A stretch of 64,000 bases of DNA. Source: Hoeflea sp. Its GTDB lineage: Bacteria; Pseudomonadota; Alphaproteobacteria; Rhizobiales; Rhizobiaceae. A program made the translations under genes and the position numbers. Positions 43,283 through 52,255 of the stretch are shown here, in pieces. Positions within the stretch are counted from its first letter, which is position 1; each line of letters opens with the position of its first letter. Where the stretch lies: contig NZ_JACIYP010000007.1 in NCBI RefSeq assembly GCF_014359905.1, positions 37,071 to 101,070 of the forward strand. Direction: 5' to 3'. Below the pieces are notes generated by a model that saw nothing but the letters and a program-made list of their open reading frames with translations, ran no database searches and had not been told where the DNA came from.

Positions 43283-44419
43283 TCAGTCCAGCGTGCGGCG
43301 GAAGCGCGCGAGCGCCAGCACCATGAACGCCGCAACGAAGATCACGAGGGCGAACAGCGGCGACGCCACGCCCTGCAGATCGGCGCCCTTGAGCATCACC
43401 GCACGGATGATCCGCAGGAAATGCGTGAGCGGAAAAATCTCGCCCAGCATCTGCGCCCATCCCGGCATGCCGCGGTAGGGAAACATGAAGCCCGACAGCA
43501 GGAGCGACGGCAGGAAGAAGAAGAAGGTGAGCTGCATCGCCTGCATCTGGGTCCGCGCCAGCGTCGAAATGGCATAGCCCAGCAGCACCAGCGCCATCAC
43601 GAAGACGAGAATGCTGGCGAGCAGCAGCGTGAGCGAGCCCACGAACGGCACGCTGAACAGGAACTTGGCCGCCATCAGCACGACAACCACCTGCACCCCG
43701 CCCACCACCAGGAACGGAAGCACCTTGCCGAGCATGATCTCGAGCGGGCTTGCCGGCATGGCCAGCAGGTTCTCCATGGTGCCACGCTCGGTTTCCCGCG
43801 TCAGCGCCATCGAGGTCATCATCACCATAGTCAATTGCAGGATCACCCCGAGCAACCCCGGCACGATATTGTACTGGGTGATCCCCTCCGGATTGTAGAG
43901 CCTGTGAACCACGACCTCGAGCGCGGCGGTGGATTGCCTTGCCGCCAGCGCTTCGGCCGATTGCTCGCGCAGCAGCGCCTGCGCCGCCACCGTGCCAAGG
44001 GTCGAGATCGCGCCCGAGGCCACCGACGGATCGGTGGCGTCCGCCTCGATCAGGATCTGCGGATGGTCGCCGCGCTGCACCCGGCGGGCGAAATCGGAGG
44101 GAATCGTCACCACGAAGGAGACCGCGCCCGACTGGATCAGCCGCTCCGCCTCGTCAGCGCTCGCCACCACATGATCGAAACGGTAATAGCCGGTGTTCTC
44201 CATCGCCGAGACCATGGCGCGGGTGTAGTGATTATGGCTGGTGGTCACCAGCGCCGCAGGCAGGCCCTTGGGGTCATTGTTGATGGCGAAGCCGAACAGC
44301 ACCAGCTGCATCAACGGCACGCCAAGCATCATCGCGAAGGTGATGCGGTCGCGCCGCATCTGAATGCCCTCCTTGATGATGATCGCCATCAGGCGACGGA
44401 GCGAGAAAACCGTGCTCAT
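43283..44419 (-). CDS. ABC-2 type transporter permease (YbhR/YbhS family)
   Basis: A 378-residue export permease with one N-terminal and five C-terminal membrane segments and a large periplasmic loop (about 45-180). MTSMALTRETERGTMENLLAMP is the typical ABC-2 motif. It overlaps the ATPase gene by 4 bp (ATGA). Together with the HlyD-like and ATPase genes it forms an efflux pump like E. coli YbhGFSR, but only one permease gene is present, so it may act as a homodimer. Confidence 0.9.
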   Translation of the reverse strand: MSTVFSLRRLMAIIIKEGIQMRRDRITFAMMLGVPLMQLVLFGFAINNDPKGLPAALVTTSHNHYTRAMVSAMENTGYYRFDHVVASADEAERLIQSGAVSFVVTIPSDFARRVQRGDHPQILIEADATDPSVASGAISTLGTVAAQALLREQSAEALAARQSTAALEVVVHRLYNPEGITQYNIVPGLLGVILQLTMVMMTSMALTRETERGTMENLLAMPASPLEIMLGKVLPFLVVGGVQVVVVLMAAKFLFSVPFVGSLTLLLASILVFVMALVLLGYAISTLARTQMQAMQLTFFFFLPSLLLSGFMFPYRGMPGWAQMLGEIFPLTHFLRIIRAVMLKGADLQGVASPLFALVIFVAAFMVLALARFRRTLD

Positions 44420-45333
44420 CGCATGTTGTCCGTCGATTTGCCCATGAACTGGATGAACACATCCTCGAGACTGGTGGAGCCCTCGCGGCAGTTGACCCCT
44501 GTCTCGCGCGCCACTTTCGCGGCGGCTGCGGCGAGCGCTGCCTTGTCACGGCCGACCACATGCAGGCTGAGCCCGAAGGGCGCCACCTGATCGACGCCGT
44601 CCATGCCCCGCAGCCGGCGCGCGGCTTCCGTGATATCGCCGCCGTCGAGGATGTAGGTGGTCAGCGCCGCATCGCGGATGACCTCCGGCACGGTGCCGGA
44701 AGCCAGCAGCTTGCCGTAGGAGATGTAATGGATCCGGTGGCAGCGCTCCGCCTCGTCCATGTAGTGGGTGGAGACCAGCACCGTCAGGCCCGACCGTGTG
44801 CGCAGGTGGATCTCGTCCCAGAACTCCCGCCGCGCCTTGGGGTCGACGCCCGCCGTGGGCTCGTCGAGCAGCAACAGCTTGGGCTTGTGCATGATGCAGG
44901 CGGCGAGCGCCAGTCGCTGTTTCCAGCCGCCCGACAGGGTGCCCGCCAGCTGGTGCCGACGCGAGAACAGCCCCAGATCCTCCAGCGTGTCGCGCACCAC
45001 GGCGGAAACCGGATGCAGACCATAGAGCCGGGCGACGAAGGTCAGGTTCTCCGCAATCGACAGGTCCTCGTAGAACGAGAATTTCTGCGTCATGTAGCCG
45101 ACCTGGCGCTTGATCGTGTTGCCCTCGGTGCGGATGTCATGGCCCAGCACCCGCCCCTCGCCTTCATCCGGCGTCAGCAGCCCGCACATCACCCGGATCG
45201 TTGTCGTCTTGCCCGATCCGTTGGGGCCGAGAAACCCGGAGATCTCGCCTTGCGCCACCTGCATCGACACATGGTCGACCACAGTCTTGTCGCCGAACCG
45301 CTTGACCAGCCCGCTGACCTCGATGGCGTTCAT
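44416..45333 (-). CDS. ABC exporter ATP-binding protein (YbhF-like)
   Basis: A 305-residue ATPase with Walker A GPNGSGKTT, signature LSGGWKQRL and Walker B LLLLDEPTAGVD. The sequence after the ATPase core (about 215-305) is the C-terminal extension usual in drug or polysaccharide exporters. It overlaps the HlyD-like gene and the permease gene by 4 bp each. A single ATPase domain is present, whereas E. coli YbhF has two. Confidence 0.92.
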   Translation of the reverse strand: MNAIEVSGLVKRFGDKTVVDHVSMQVAQGEISGFLGPNGSGKTTTIRVMCGLLTPDEGEGRVLGHDIRTEGNTIKRQVGYMTQKFSFYEDLSIAENLTFVARLYGLHPVSAVVRDTLEDLGLFSRRHQLAGTLSGGWKQRLALAACIMHKPKLLLLDEPTAGVDPKARREFWDEIHLRTRSGLTVLVSTHYMDEAERCHRIHYISYGKLLASGTVPEVIRDAALTTYILDGGDITEAARRLRGMDGVDQVAPFGLSLHVVGRDKAALAAAAAKVARETGVNCREGSTSLEDVFIQFMGKSTDNMR

Positions 45334-46280
45334 TCGTCGGCGCCTTCGAGATCGACATCGACGATCTGCCCCGGCGCCAGCGCCCAGGCGCTGTCATCGG
45401 GCCGCGCCTCCACGAGGTACACCAGCTTCTGCCGGTTCTCGAGCGAATAGATCACCGGCGGCGTGAATTCCGGATCGGCCGAAATGTAGCTCACCGTCGC
45501 GCGCATGCCGTCGCCGCAGCCATCGCAATGGACCACAAGCCGGGTGCCGAGACGAAGCGACGACAGCGCGAACTCCGGCACGTAGACTTTCAGCTTCAGC
45601 GCGCCGTCGGGCAGCACCGACAGCACCGGCGCCTGCGGTCCGGCCACCTCGCCGGTGTTGCGGATGATGTCCGACACGACGCCCGACTGCGGAATCGACA
45701 GGGTCCGCTTGGCGAGCCGCCACTCGGCCGCCTCCAGGACGGCGCTGGCCTGCCCCACGGCCGCCTCCGCCGCTTTGATCTCGTCGGCGCGCGCGGGCAG
45801 CCGCGCCACGGCCAGGTTGGCTTCGAGCTCCGCCACCTTGGCCCTCGCCAGCTCGGCGCTTGTCGAGGCGGAATCGAATGTCGCCTGGGTCGAGATCCCC
45901 TGCGCCAGAAGTTCCTCCTGCCGCTGCATCACCCGTCCGGCTTCCTCTGCCTGCGCCCTTGCCGAACCGAGCGCCGCCTCGATGCTGGCGATCTCCTCGG
46001 GCCGGCGCCCCTGCTGAAGATTGGCGAGCTGGCTTTGAGCCTGCGCCAGCGCGGCCTCGGCCTGGGCCACGGCGATCTCGGCATCCCGGCGCTCGAGCCG
46101 CCCCAGCGCCTGACCGGCGCTCACATGGTCGCCGCGCCTTACGTCGAGATCGACGATCTGCGCCGTCTCGATCGGCGCCACCAGCACATATTCCCCCTCG
46201 ACATAGCCAACCGCGAGCGGCCCGGGACTGCCGCAGGCAAGCGCGGAGAGGAGAGGAAGCGAACAGAGAAAGGACATCAT
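45330..46280 (-). CDS. HlyD-family periplasmic adaptor (YbhG-like)
   Basis: A 316-residue membrane fusion protein. A short hydrophobic N-terminus with a cysteine (LLSALACGSPGP) could be a lipoprotein signal. The lipoyl half (IVDLDVRRGDHVSAGQALGRLE), a long alpha hairpin (about 60-180, rich in alanine, glutamine and glutamate) and a beta-barrel (VVSDIIRNTGEVAGPQAPVLSVLPDG) follow. The start at 46280 overlaps the TetR stop (ATGA), so the adaptor is co-translated with its regulator. Confidence 0.9.
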   Translation of the reverse strand: MMSFLCSLPLLSALACGSPGPLAVGYVEGEYVLVAPIETAQIVDLDVRRGDHVSAGQALGRLERRDAEIAVAQAEAALAQAQSQLANLQQGRRPEEIASIEAALGSARAQAEEAGRVMQRQEELLAQGISTQATFDSASTSAELARAKVAELEANLAVARLPARADEIKAAEAAVGQASAVLEAAEWRLAKRTLSIPQSGVVSDIIRNTGEVAGPQAPVLSVLPDGALKLKVYVPEFALSSLRLGTRLVVHCDGCGDGMRATVSYISADPEFTPPVIYSLENRQKLVYLVEARPDDSAWALAPGQIVDVDLEGADE

Positions 46281-46936
46281 CGCACTGGTTTCCGGTTGGT
46301 TGCGACAAAGGCGCGGATATTGCCCAGAATGACCGCCTTGATGCGGGCCATCTCGGCGGGACCGGCGGCCTCCCACTCCATGCGGCGGGCGACGACGGCA
46401 TGGCCGATGCGGAAATAGATGACCTGGCCGGCGATGCTGAAGGCGCCCAGGCGGATCAGGTCGCTCTCCGGATCCTGGCCGGTGGCCAGTCCCAGGAGCG
46501 AGCAGAGCTTGCGATGCACGGGCAGGATGAACTCGGCATAGACCTTCTCGAACACCGCGCCGGGGACGCCCATTTCCCGGACCATGAAACTGGCAATGTC
46601 CCTGGCCTCCACCTGTCCCAGCAGGAAATCGGCGACGCCCATGATCACCTGCTCAAACGCCGCCTGGGCCCGTGCCGGGTCGTCGCCGGGATCGAGCGAG
46701 GCGAGAGCCGGGCCGACGATGCCGTGGATCCGCCGCGCCACCATCTCGGCGCAGGCCAGCCGCAAGCCCTCCTTGCCGCCGAAATGATAGGCGATGGAGC
46801 CGATATTGGCGTTGGCGGCCGCTGCGATCTCGCGCGTCGAGGTCGCGTCAAAGCCCTTGGCGCCGAACAGCCGGATCCCGGCCATGACCAGCGCCGTGCG
46901 GGTGTGGTCGCTGGCTTTTTCGGGAACAGATGGCAT
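46277..46936 (-). CDS. TetR-family regulator, CecR-like
   Basis: A 219-residue TetR protein. The DNA-binding domain is ALVMAGIRLFGAKGFDATSTREIAAAANANIGSIAYHFGGKEGLRLAC (about 12-60). The C-terminal domain resembles the CecR (YbiH) type that controls ybhGFSR in E. coli, and the gene order here is the same. It is the first gene of the operon and probably represses it by binding the perfect palindrome 59 bp upstream. Confidence 0.9.
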   Translation of the reverse strand: MPSVPEKASDHTRTALVMAGIRLFGAKGFDATSTREIAAAANANIGSIAYHFGGKEGLRLACAEMVARRIHGIVGPALASLDPGDDPARAQAAFEQVIMGVADFLLGQVEARDIASFMVREMGVPGAVFEKVYAEFILPVHRKLCSLLGLATGQDPESDLIRLGAFSIAGQVIYFRIGHAVVARRMEWEAAGPAEMARIKAVILGNIRAFVATNRKPVR

Positions 46937-46994
46937 GGTTGGTGCGGGCAGGATGCGCTCCGTCTGTCTGTTTCGAAGCCATCATAGCACTTCT

Positions 46995-47026
46995 CTCGAT
47001 TTAATCAATCGATTGATTAAATCGAG
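46995..47026. promoter_or_regulatory. 32-bp perfect palindrome, operator of the TetR-HlyD-ABC operon
   Basis: The half-site CTCGATTTAATCAATC (46995-47010) is followed at once by its exact reverse complement (47011-47026). It lies 59 bp upstream of the TetR start, where the promoter is expected. TetR dimers bind such sites, and the AT-rich centre with ATTGATT resembles the CecR site type. Autorepression with ligand release is the likely mode. Confidence 0.75.
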
Positions 47027-47130
47027 GTTCGACGGATCACGGACCAGGAAATGCACATGCGAAAGCACCCGCCGTGAACGGGCATGCAGTCTCGAGATCT
47101 CAGAAAGTCATCGGTGAAATACGGTCCTAA

Positions 47131-47177
47131 TGCATGTCGCGCAAAAGTGCGCAGCGGTTTTGCGATAACGACATGCA
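47131..47177. repeat. Rhizobiales-type palindromic intergenic element
   Basis: The outer arms TGCATGTCG (47131-47139) and CGACATGCA (47169-47177) are exact inverted repeats. Inside, CGCAAAA and TTTTGCG pair again. From memory this 47-bp element is widespread between genes in rhizobial genomes. It lies between the TetR operon and the end of the SDR operon and could act as a hairpin at a transcript end. Confidence 0.55.
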
Positions 47178-47228
47178 AATCCAAAAGGTTAACGCGCGTC
47201 ACCTGAATCCGGATGAATGCGACGCGCG

Positions 47229-47996
47229 TTAGGGGCGGATCTTCCGCATCATCAACCAGCTGTAGAGCCGCGGCGACAGCCGGGTGAGGAACCAGCCAAG
47301 CGTGGCGACGCGCCCCACGGGTATGAACCGCCGGCCGCGCCGCCAGCCGTCGAGAATGATCTCCGCAGCCCGGTCCGGGCTCATCTCGTCAAATCCGTCC
47401 GTCGCAGCCCCCGGCCTGCCGATGCCGTCGGCCCCGGCGTCGAGCCGTCCCGGATTGGTGGCGACGAAGGACGGCGCGGCAATCGCCACCGTGACGCCAT
47501 GCTCGGCCTCCTCCGAGGCAAGCGAGGAGAAGAAGCCGTTGAGCGCATGCTTGCTCGCCGCATAGGCGGTGCGTTTGTAGAGCGGCGCGAACCCCGCCAC
47601 CGAGGAGATCGCCAGATGCGCCCCCCTTCCCGCCCGCACCGCGGCCAGCAGCCCGGCAGCCATTGCCACCGACCCGAAATGATTGATCTCCATCACCCGC
47701 CGCTGCGAGGCGAGCGTGGTCTCATCAAACAGCCCGATCTGGGTGACGCCGGCATTGTGGATGACAAGACCGAGCGCCGGATGCCGCGCCGTGATTTCGG
47801 CGCAGACGCGCGCGACCGCCGCCTCGTCGGTGAGATCGCAGGCGATGCGCTCGACGCCCGCGCCCATCTTCGGCAAGGCCTCCAGCGCCGCTGGCAGGTC
47901 AACCAGCACCACCTGCCAGCCCTCGCCCAGAAGCCGCCGGGCGAAGGCCTGGCCCAGGCCGCCCGCGCCGCCGGTGATGACCGCGACCCGGCTCAC
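47229..47996 (-). CDS. Short-chain dehydrogenase/reductase
   Basis: A 255-residue classical SDR with the cofactor motif TGGAGGLGQA (8-17), NAG at about 86, and catalytic Ser-Tyr-Lys in ISSVAGFAPLYKRTAYAASKH (YxxxK). The GTG start at 47996 overlaps the stop of the upstream gene (GTGA). It is the last gene of a four-gene operon with a flavin monooxygenase and a symporter. The substrate is unknown; the N-terminal region favours NAD(H) or NADP(H) equally. Confidence 0.88.
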   Translation of the reverse strand: MSRVAVITGGAGGLGQAFARRLLGEGWQVVLVDLPAALEALPKMGAGVERIACDLTDEAAVARVCAEITARHPALGLVIHNAGVTQIGLFDETTLASQRRVMEINHFGSVAMAAGLLAAVRAGRGAHLAISSVAGFAPLYKRTAYAASKHALNGFFSSLASEEAEHGVTVAIAAPSFVATNPGRLDAGADGIGRPGAATDGFDEMSPDRAAEIILDGWRRGRRFIPVGRVATLGWFLTRLSPRLYSWLMMRKIRP

Positions 47997-48931
47997 AGTC
48001 CCGCGGCCTTCCGCCAGAGTTCGAATGTCTGGGCGCTGCTGAGTTCCGGCTTGTAGCCGAACACGGATTTGAGCGCGGTGTTGTCAAGCACAGGGCGGTA
48101 TTGCAGAAACCGCACCTGTTCCGGCCCGTAGCGCGTGAGCCTGAGCGGCCGCGCGACCCCGAGCGCCGCCTTGAGCGCCCACGCCGGCAGCGCCATCACC
48201 GGCTTGCCGAGCGCCTTGGCGAGATCGTGCACGGACAGCGCGCCGTCGCCACAGACATTGTAGATCCCCGCCGGCCCCTCGCCCGCGGCACGCACCAGGA
48301 TGCGCGCCAGGTCGCGGGTCCAGATGAACACGAACGGGCTGTCGGTTCCCCGCACCGCGATCATTCGCGGGCGGTGGAACAGCTCGGTGATCTGGTTTTC
48401 AAGGCCTGCGCCCAGCACTGTGCCGACCCTGAGCACCACCTGCTCGAGCTGCGGGTGTTGTGCGCGCGCCTCGGCCAGCATCTCCTCGACCTGGCGCTTG
48501 TGGTCGGAATAGGCAAATTCCGCATTGCCCCGCACCGCATCGCTCTCCTTGAGCGGCACCGGATTGTCGGCGTGATAGCCATAGGCCGCTCCCGACGACG
48601 TCACCACCAGCCGCTCGACGCCATGCCGGAGCGCGGCATCAAGCACATTGCGGGTACCGCGCACATCGACATCAAACGCAAACTCCCGCGTCATCTCGCG
48701 CGATGGCGACACAATCGAGGCCAGATGGATGATCGCCTGCGGCTTGAACGACGCCACCACGCGGCCCGCATCGTCTCCGCGCACATCGAGCTTTTCATAG
48801 CGCACGCCCGGCGGCAGCGACGCCGGCTCGCGCACATCGGTGGCGAGGACGTCGCACTCTGTTGCCGACAGCTCCGCGAGCAGCACCTGGCCGACAGCGC
48901 CGGCGGCCCCGGTCACCAGAACCCGCCTCAT
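47993..48931 (-). CDS. NAD-dependent epimerase/dehydratase family protein
   Basis: A 312-residue extended SDR with an N-terminal Rossmann motif (VTGAAGAVGQVLL) and the catalytic region SSGAAYGYHADNPVPLKE with a YSDHK tyrosine-lysine pair. The C-terminal part (LRLTRYGPEQVRFLQYRPVLDNTALKSVFGYKPELS) is like that of sterol or sugar-nucleotide epimerases. It overlaps both neighbours by 4 bp, so it is made together with the symporter and the small SDR. The substrate is unknown. Confidence 0.88.
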   Translation of the reverse strand: MRRVLVTGAAGAVGQVLLAELSATECDVLATDVREPASLPPGVRYEKLDVRGDDAGRVVASFKPQAIIHLASIVSPSREMTREFAFDVDVRGTRNVLDAALRHGVERLVVTSSGAAYGYHADNPVPLKESDAVRGNAEFAYSDHKRQVEEMLAEARAQHPQLEQVVLRVGTVLGAGLENQITELFHRPRMIAVRGTDSPFVFIWTRDLARILVRAAGEGPAGIYNVCGDGALSVHDLAKALGKPVMALPAWALKAALGVARPLRLTRYGPEQVRFLQYRPVLDNTALKSVFGYKPELSSAQTFELWRKAAGL

Positions 48932-49830
48932 CGCCGGGCCTCGCTGCGCGACCAGAGGCTTGCCAGCGCCAGGCCGGAAATCGCGTGCCAGATGCCCCAG
49001 AATGCGGCCGCAACGGCCATGCCTCCCAGGCCGCCGAAAAAGGCGAAGATCAGCACCAGGCCAAGGCCCGAATTCTGGATGCCGGTCTCGATGGTGATCG
49101 CCCGCCGGTCATAGTCCGACAGCCCCATCAGGCTCGCGGTCCCGTAGCCGCCCGCCAGCGCCAGCCCGTTGTGCAGCACCACCAGGCCCGCGACGGCTCC
49201 GACATAGCCCAGGAAGAAGCTCCAGTTGGCGGCCAGCGCCAGCACGATGAAGCCGATGAAGATCACCATGGACAGAGATTGCATCGGCTTGCGGATCCGC
49301 GCGGCCAGATCAGGCTTCTGCGCATTGAGCACGATCCCCAGGATCAGCGGCAGGATCAGCATGAAGAACACGGTGATGGCGATCGACACCGGATCGAGCG
49401 TGGTTTGCCTCAGCAGATCCCGCGTCGGCGCGTAAAGACTGCCCCAGAACGCCACGTTGAGCGGCGTGAACAGGATCGCAGCCAGCGTGGCGATCCCGGT
49501 CATCGACACCGACAGCGCCGCATTGCCGCCGGCGCGATGGGTGATGAAATTGGAAATGTTGCCGCCCGGACAGGCCGCGACCAGGATCAGCCCCAGCGCG
49601 ATGGAGGGCTGCGGATTGGTGACACTCAGCATCGCGAATGTCAGCGCCGGCAGCACCAGGAACTGCGAGACCAGCCCGGTGACGAGCGCCTTGGGTGCCC
49701 GCATCAGCGCACGAAATTCCGCCATCCGCAGGTCCAGCGCGATCGAGAACATCACGATCGACAGGATGGCGTTGAGCAGCATCAGGCTTTCGGGGCTGAA
49801 ATTCAGCCGGACGGAATCGATCCCGCTCAT
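48928..49830 (-). CDS. BASS-family sodium symporter
   Basis: A 300-residue membrane protein of the bile acid:Na+ symporter family with about nine to ten segments. MLLNAILSIVMFSIALDLRMAEF and CPGGNISNFITHRAGGNAALSVSMT carry the sodium-binding crossover region, and ETGIQNSGLGLVLI is also typical. The ATG at 49830 overlaps the monooxygenase stop (ATGA). Bacterial members carry pantoate, pyruvate, steroids or other organic acids, and the operon suggests import of the compound oxidised by its neighbours. Confidence 0.9.
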   Translation of the reverse strand: MSGIDSVRLNFSPESLMLLNAILSIVMFSIALDLRMAEFRALMRAPKALVTGLVSQFLVLPALTFAMLSVTNPQPSIALGLILVAACPGGNISNFITHRAGGNAALSVSMTGIATLAAILFTPLNVAFWGSLYAPTRDLLRQTTLDPVSIAITVFFMLILPLILGIVLNAQKPDLAARIRKPMQSLSMVIFIGFIVLALAANWSFFLGYVGAVAGLVVLHNGLALAGGYGTASLMGLSDYDRRAITIETGIQNSGLGLVLIFAFFGGLGGMAVAAAFWGIWHAISGLALASLWSRSEARR

Positions 49831-51137
49831 TCGCCCTTGCCTTTCAGGGCCGCGATCCAGCTGGTCACCGCGGTCCGGTAGGTGGCCTTGTCGACATAAT
49901 AGGCCATGCGCGGCAGGTCGATATAGTTCATGCCGCCGGTCATGCGCTTGAAGCCTGCGCCCTTTTCCTGCTTCAGCGCCTTGGCGGCCATGGTGCCTTT
50001 CCTGAGCGCGGAGATATAGCGCGCCACCATCTCCGCCTGCTCGTGCCGCCCCTGCCAGCCAAGCCCGGAGGCCTCCACCATGCCGAGCACGAACAGGTCG
50101 TCGCGCTCGGGATGCAGGCAGTTGAGGAACAGATGCGGCGCATCGCCCTGCCAGTTGAGCAGCGCCTTGTCGATGAAGGGGTAATGCAGCTTGTAGCCGG
50201 TGGCGGCCAGGACGAGGTCGTAGTCGGCCTGACTGCCATCCTTGAAATGGACCGTGTGCCCGTCGAACCGCTCGACATCCGGCCGGACCTTGATGTCGCC
50301 GTGGCCGGCATGGAACAGGATCAGCGAATTGACCACCGGATGGGATTCGTAAAGCGCGTAATCGGGCTTGGGGAAGCCGTATTTCTGCGGGTCGCCGGTG
50401 AACCATTTCAGGATCATGCCGTCTATGCGACGTTTCAGCCACATCGGCAGCCTGATCTTGCCGCCGAGAGTGTCCGCCGGGCGGCCGAACACATATTTGG
50501 GCACGAAATAATAGCCGCGCCGCATCGAGATGTCGCAACTCTTGCCGTGATGGATCGCATCCACCGCGATGTCGCAGCCCGAATTGCCGGCGCCGATGAT
50601 CAGCACCCGCTTGCCCTTGAAGATCTCCGGATCGCGGTAGGCGCTCGAATGGATCAGCTCGCCGGCAAACCGGCCCTTGAAATCGGGCATGTTGGGCTCC
50701 GACAGGGTGCCGTTGGCAATCAGCAGCCCGGCGAAGTCGCCCGAATGCTCCTTGCCCTCCGCATCACGCCAGGTGATGCGCCAGCCCTCGCCGGATTTGC
50801 CGAGCGGCGTTGCCGACATCACCACAGTGCCGAAGAGGAAGTGCTCGCGAATGCCGTAATGATCGGCGAATTTGCGGAAATAGTGCCTCAGTTCCCGGTG
50901 CGAGGGATATTCCGCCACATGGCTGTCCATGGGGAAATCCGCAAACTCGGTCATGGTCTTGGACGAGATCAGATGCGCCGTCTCGTACATCGTCGATTTC
51001 GGCCCGTCGATGTCCCACAAGCCGCCGACGTCTGAGTGCAGCTCGAAACCCTGGAACGGAATGCCTTGCTCGATGAGCGTCTTGGCCATCGCCAGGCCCA
51101 TCGGCCCGGCGCCGATCAGCGCATAATGCGACCGCAT
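49827..51137 (-). CDS. Flavin-containing monooxygenase (NAD(P)/FAD-dependent)
   Basis: A 436-residue FMO/Baeyer-Villiger-type enzyme. The FAD motif ALIGAGPMGLAMAK lies close to the N-terminus and the NADP motif LIIGAGNSGCDIA near residue 180. The stretch LAATGYKLHYPF near the C-terminal third is the family ATG motif. The start at 51137 puts the FAD motif at the usual place; an upstream ATG at 51242 would add 35 unconserved residues. It heads the operon and is divergent from a TetR gene. It likely oxygenates a ketone, sulfide or amine taken up by the symporter. Confidence 0.87.
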   Translation of the reverse strand: MRSHYALIGAGPMGLAMAKTLIEQGIPFQGFELHSDVGGLWDIDGPKSTMYETAHLISSKTMTEFADFPMDSHVAEYPSHRELRHYFRKFADHYGIREHFLFGTVVMSATPLGKSGEGWRITWRDAEGKEHSGDFAGLLIANGTLSEPNMPDFKGRFAGELIHSSAYRDPEIFKGKRVLIIGAGNSGCDIAVDAIHHGKSCDISMRRGYYFVPKYVFGRPADTLGGKIRLPMWLKRRIDGMILKWFTGDPQKYGFPKPDYALYESHPVVNSLILFHAGHGDIKVRPDVERFDGHTVHFKDGSQADYDLVLAATGYKLHYPFIDKALLNWQGDAPHLFLNCLHPERDDLFVLGMVEASGLGWQGRHEQAEMVARYISALRKGTMAAKALKQEKGAGFKRMTGGMNYIDLPRMAYYVDKATYRTAVTSWIAALKGKGE

Positions 51138-51227
51138 GTCTCTGTGACCTGCCGGATTTGCCGTCGTTGCTTGCGTGTCCAACTGTCCCCCTCCCTGGCT
51201 TAAGTGGATTTTGTCTCTGTGCTTTAT

Positions 51228-51241
51228 TGCACGATCGTTCA
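51228..51241. promoter_or_regulatory. TetR-type operator in the divergent FMO-TetR region
   Basis: The sequence TGCACGATCGTTCA has a perfect 8-bp palindromic core (ACGATCGT) with near-symmetric flanks. It lies 20 bp upstream of the TetR gene and about 90 bp upstream of the monooxygenase start, a normal location for autorepression and operon control. Confidence 0.5.
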
Positions 51242-51260
51242 TTTTAAGGCAAGGTGAATC

Positions 51261-51956
51261 ATGACAAAAATATTACCGAGTCCCGATTTAACGTCCCCGC
51301 CGCGCCGGCGCGCGCCGTCCAGGCGTTCGCTCGCCACCAGTCTGAGCATCCTCGATGCCGCAGAACGTCTGTTTGCCGAACACGGCTATGATGGCGCTTC
51401 GGTGCGCGATATCGCGGCCGCCGCCGGCGCGCAGATCGCCTCGGTCAGCTTTCACCATGGCAGCAAGGAAGCCCTGTTCGAGCGCGTCGTCGAGCGCCGG
51501 GCGCAGGAATTATCGCGGCTGCGGCTTAATGCCCTGGACATGGTCAAGGCGCGGGCCGATCATCTGACGCTCGAAGGCGTGCTTCAGGCCTTCCTGCGCC
51601 CCTATCTCGACAAGGCCGGCCTCCACGGGCCCGGTGATCCGCAATGGCTGGCCTATGCGCGGCTGGTCGCCATGGTGTCGGCCGACGCCCGCTGGCACAG
51701 GATTTCCGAACGCTGTTTCGACCCTACCGCCGGCCTGTTCATCGCGGAAATCGCAAAGCTCTTTCCGAAGGCGGACACGTCCAGACTAGCGGTAGCCTTC
51801 GTCTTCTCGGTCTCGGCCATGCTGTCGCTGTCGACTTCGCGATGGCGCATCGAAGCGCTTGCCCCCGCCTCTCCGGCGGGTGGCGGCCTTGAGGACATGG
51901 CCGATGGCCTCGTCCGTTTCTGCGCTGCCGGGTTTCACGCTGCCCTCACCGGCTGA
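51261..51956 (+). CDS. TetR/AcrR-family regulator of the FMO-symporter-SDR operon
   Basis: A 231-residue regulator with a helix-turn-helix in SILDAAERLFAEHGYDGASVRDIAAAAGAQIASVSFHHGSKEALFERV (about 30-78). The C-terminal region matches TetR_C types that bind hydrophobic ligands. It is transcribed away from the monooxygenase operon, so it is the likely repressor of it. The ligand is unknown. Confidence 0.88.
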   Translation: MTKILPSPDLTSPPRRRAPSRRSLATSLSILDAAERLFAEHGYDGASVRDIAAAAGAQIASVSFHHGSKEALFERVVERRAQELSRLRLNALDMVKARADHLTLEGVLQAFLRPYLDKAGLHGPGDPQWLAYARLVAMVSADARWHRISERCFDPTAGLFIAEIAKLFPKADTSRLAVAFVFSVSAMLSLSTSRWRIEALAPASPAGGGLEDMADGLVRFCAAGFHAALTG

Positions 51957-51985
51957 GTGCATTGCAGCTCATGTCTTCGCGGTTG

Positions 51986-52255
51986 TCAGTGCAGCAGAAT
52001 CTCTCCGTCCACGCGGCGCCATTCGTTGGGTCCGATCAGCTTCTTGTGGGCGTAGCGCACCGAATGCAGCCTTCCATCGAGTTTCTCTTCCCAGAAATCG
52101 AGAAATTTCCGCATGCCCGGGAAGTCCGGGGCCAGGTCGTAGTCCTGCCAGACATAGGTCTGCAGCAGCGACTGAAAATCGGGAAGCCGGTAGAAGATAT
52201 GCGCGGTGGTGAGGCCATAGCCCTCCATCTGCCGCTCGAACTCAGGTGAAGCCAT
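51986..52255 (-). CDS. Usg family protein
   Basis: An 89-residue protein of the Usg family, conserved in alphaproteobacteria and without a known function. It has the typical run GLTTAHIFYRLPDFQSLLQTYVWQDYDLAPDFPG. I chose the start at 52255 because AGGAGG lies upstream, although 11 bases away. It is a single gene between the TetR regulator and groES, and the region before it serves groES in the other direction. Confidence 0.85.
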   Translation of the reverse strand: MASPEFERQMEGYGLTTAHIFYRLPDFQSLLQTYVWQDYDLAPDFPGMRKFLDFWEEKLDGRLHSVRYAHKKLIGPNEWRRVDGEILLH

